From Hygrophila difformis (lineage: Eukaryota > Streptophyta > Magnoliopsida > Lamiales > Acanthaceae), in the NCBI GenBank assembly GCA_030278955.1, contig JAOANR010000002.1, positions 20,446,057-20,510,056 of the forward strand: a stretch of DNA of 64,000 nucleotides, given 5' to 3'. Positions within the stretch are counted from its first letter, which is position 1; every line of letters begins with the position of its first letter. Both the position numbers and the translations under genes were made by a program. Positions 63,504-64,000 of the stretch are shown here, piece after piece. A model generated the notes under the pieces. The model had not been told where the DNA came from, did not search any database, and was given only the letters and a program-made list of their open reading frames with translations.

Positions 63504-64000
63504 CTAGATTTTTCCGCCCGCTGCGCACAGGTGTTGAACAAATATGACGATATAAAATGAGAATATAGTGTTTTTGGATTACATGAGATTCAAAGTCGTT
63601 TGGTTAACAGTGGTTGGAATGTGTGCAACAAAAAATTAAAAGGAAAATAAAGGAGATAATAAAGTGAATGAACGAAATTCAAACCCAAGTGGAGATAATA
63701 TAAAATAAATTATTTTTACTGTTAAAAAATTAAATATATATAGTTTTCTTTCATATCTAAAATGATGAGAGCAAGTGGAAAATAAATACCCTTAAATATT
63801 TAAAATTAGAAAAAATTACTTCATCCGTCCCACTAATTATGTCTCACTTTCCTTTCCCTTTTTAGAAAAAAATTACTTCATAAACATCAACTAAAACATC
63901 GCATCAACTAATTACTCCGCTTTATCACAATAATCCATTATATCTAAAATACAATGCTCAAAAGTTATGGGACGGTATTATAGGAACTGATGGAGTATAT
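63504..64000 (-). mobile_element. Helitron end, second copy (runs out of the window)
   Basis: Plus strand A then CTAGATTTTTCCGCCCGCTG at 63504, so a minus-strand Helitron 3' end; the hairpin is slightly mismatched (CCTGTGCGCAGCGGG). It matches 45170 onward over at least 350 bp, with the same words in the same order (GATTACATGAGATT, AAAATTAAAAGGAAAATAAAGGAG). Its other end is beyond the window. Confidence 0.6.
63819..63995. mobile_element. Stowaway-like MITE inside the Helitron copy
   Basis: About 177 bp with ends CTTCATCCGTCCC and GGAACTGATGGAG, flanked by TA (63817-63818, 63996-63997). A related left part is present at the same position in the copy at 45170 (about 45484), so it was probably in the ancestor of both copies. 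Confidence 0.7.

Overview
This window reads as nuclear DNA of a flowering plant, probably a eudicot. The evidence is a spliced phi-class glutathione S-transferase gene with the typical 49-bp second exon, LTR elements primed by initiator tRNA-Met (TGGTATCAGAGC sites), LINEs carrying an RNase H domain, CACTA and Helitron ends, and many Stowaway-like MITEs. I make no species claim. I saw no rRNA, tRNA or CRISPR array. Only one host gene is well supported, GSTF at 22230-23111 on the plus strand; nearly everything else is transposon.

Layout. 1-2834: non-coding DNA with one CACTA-type end (1195-1658). 2835-17381: Ty1/copia element A (TSD TGTAG), split near its pol stop by Ty3/gypsy chromovirus B at 7738-16981 (TSD GCCAT). 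17382-22229: intergenic DNA with a foldback element, two MITEs and a perfect 98-bp tandem duplication. 22230-23111: GSTF. Copia C (23316-28646, minus strand, TSD GAACT) and copia D (28670-36108, plus strand) lie 23 bp apart downstream of the gene; D holds a 2.56-kb solo gypsy LTR at 31571-34129 (TSD CCATG). 36109-38210: MITEs and a foldback repeat. 38211-45094: LINE E (minus strand, 19-bp TSD).

45170-62290 is the most interesting part. It is a decayed Helitron on the minus strand. Its 3' end (CTAG plus hairpin) is at 45870, and fragments of its Pif1-like helicase are dispersed over 16 kb by three later insertions: gypsy F (45939-50345, TSD TATTA), LINE G (50688-58869, 16-bp TSD) and a non-autonomous CACTA element (60313-61839, TSD ATG). 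Removing each insertion with one TSD copy restores adjacent helicase motifs. The C-terminal helicase half is also tandemly duplicated with a period of about 0.84 kb. Two shorter related Helitron ends lie at 45170 and 63504.

All retroelement polyproteins seen here carry stops or frameshifts, so none looks autonomous now. By eye, LTR divergence is about 5% for copia A and about 2% for gypsy B, which agrees with B being the later insertion. Insertion order is also shown directly by nesting: B is younger than A, the solo LTR younger than D, and F, G and the CACTA element younger than the Helitron. All comparisons were made by eye without alignment software.
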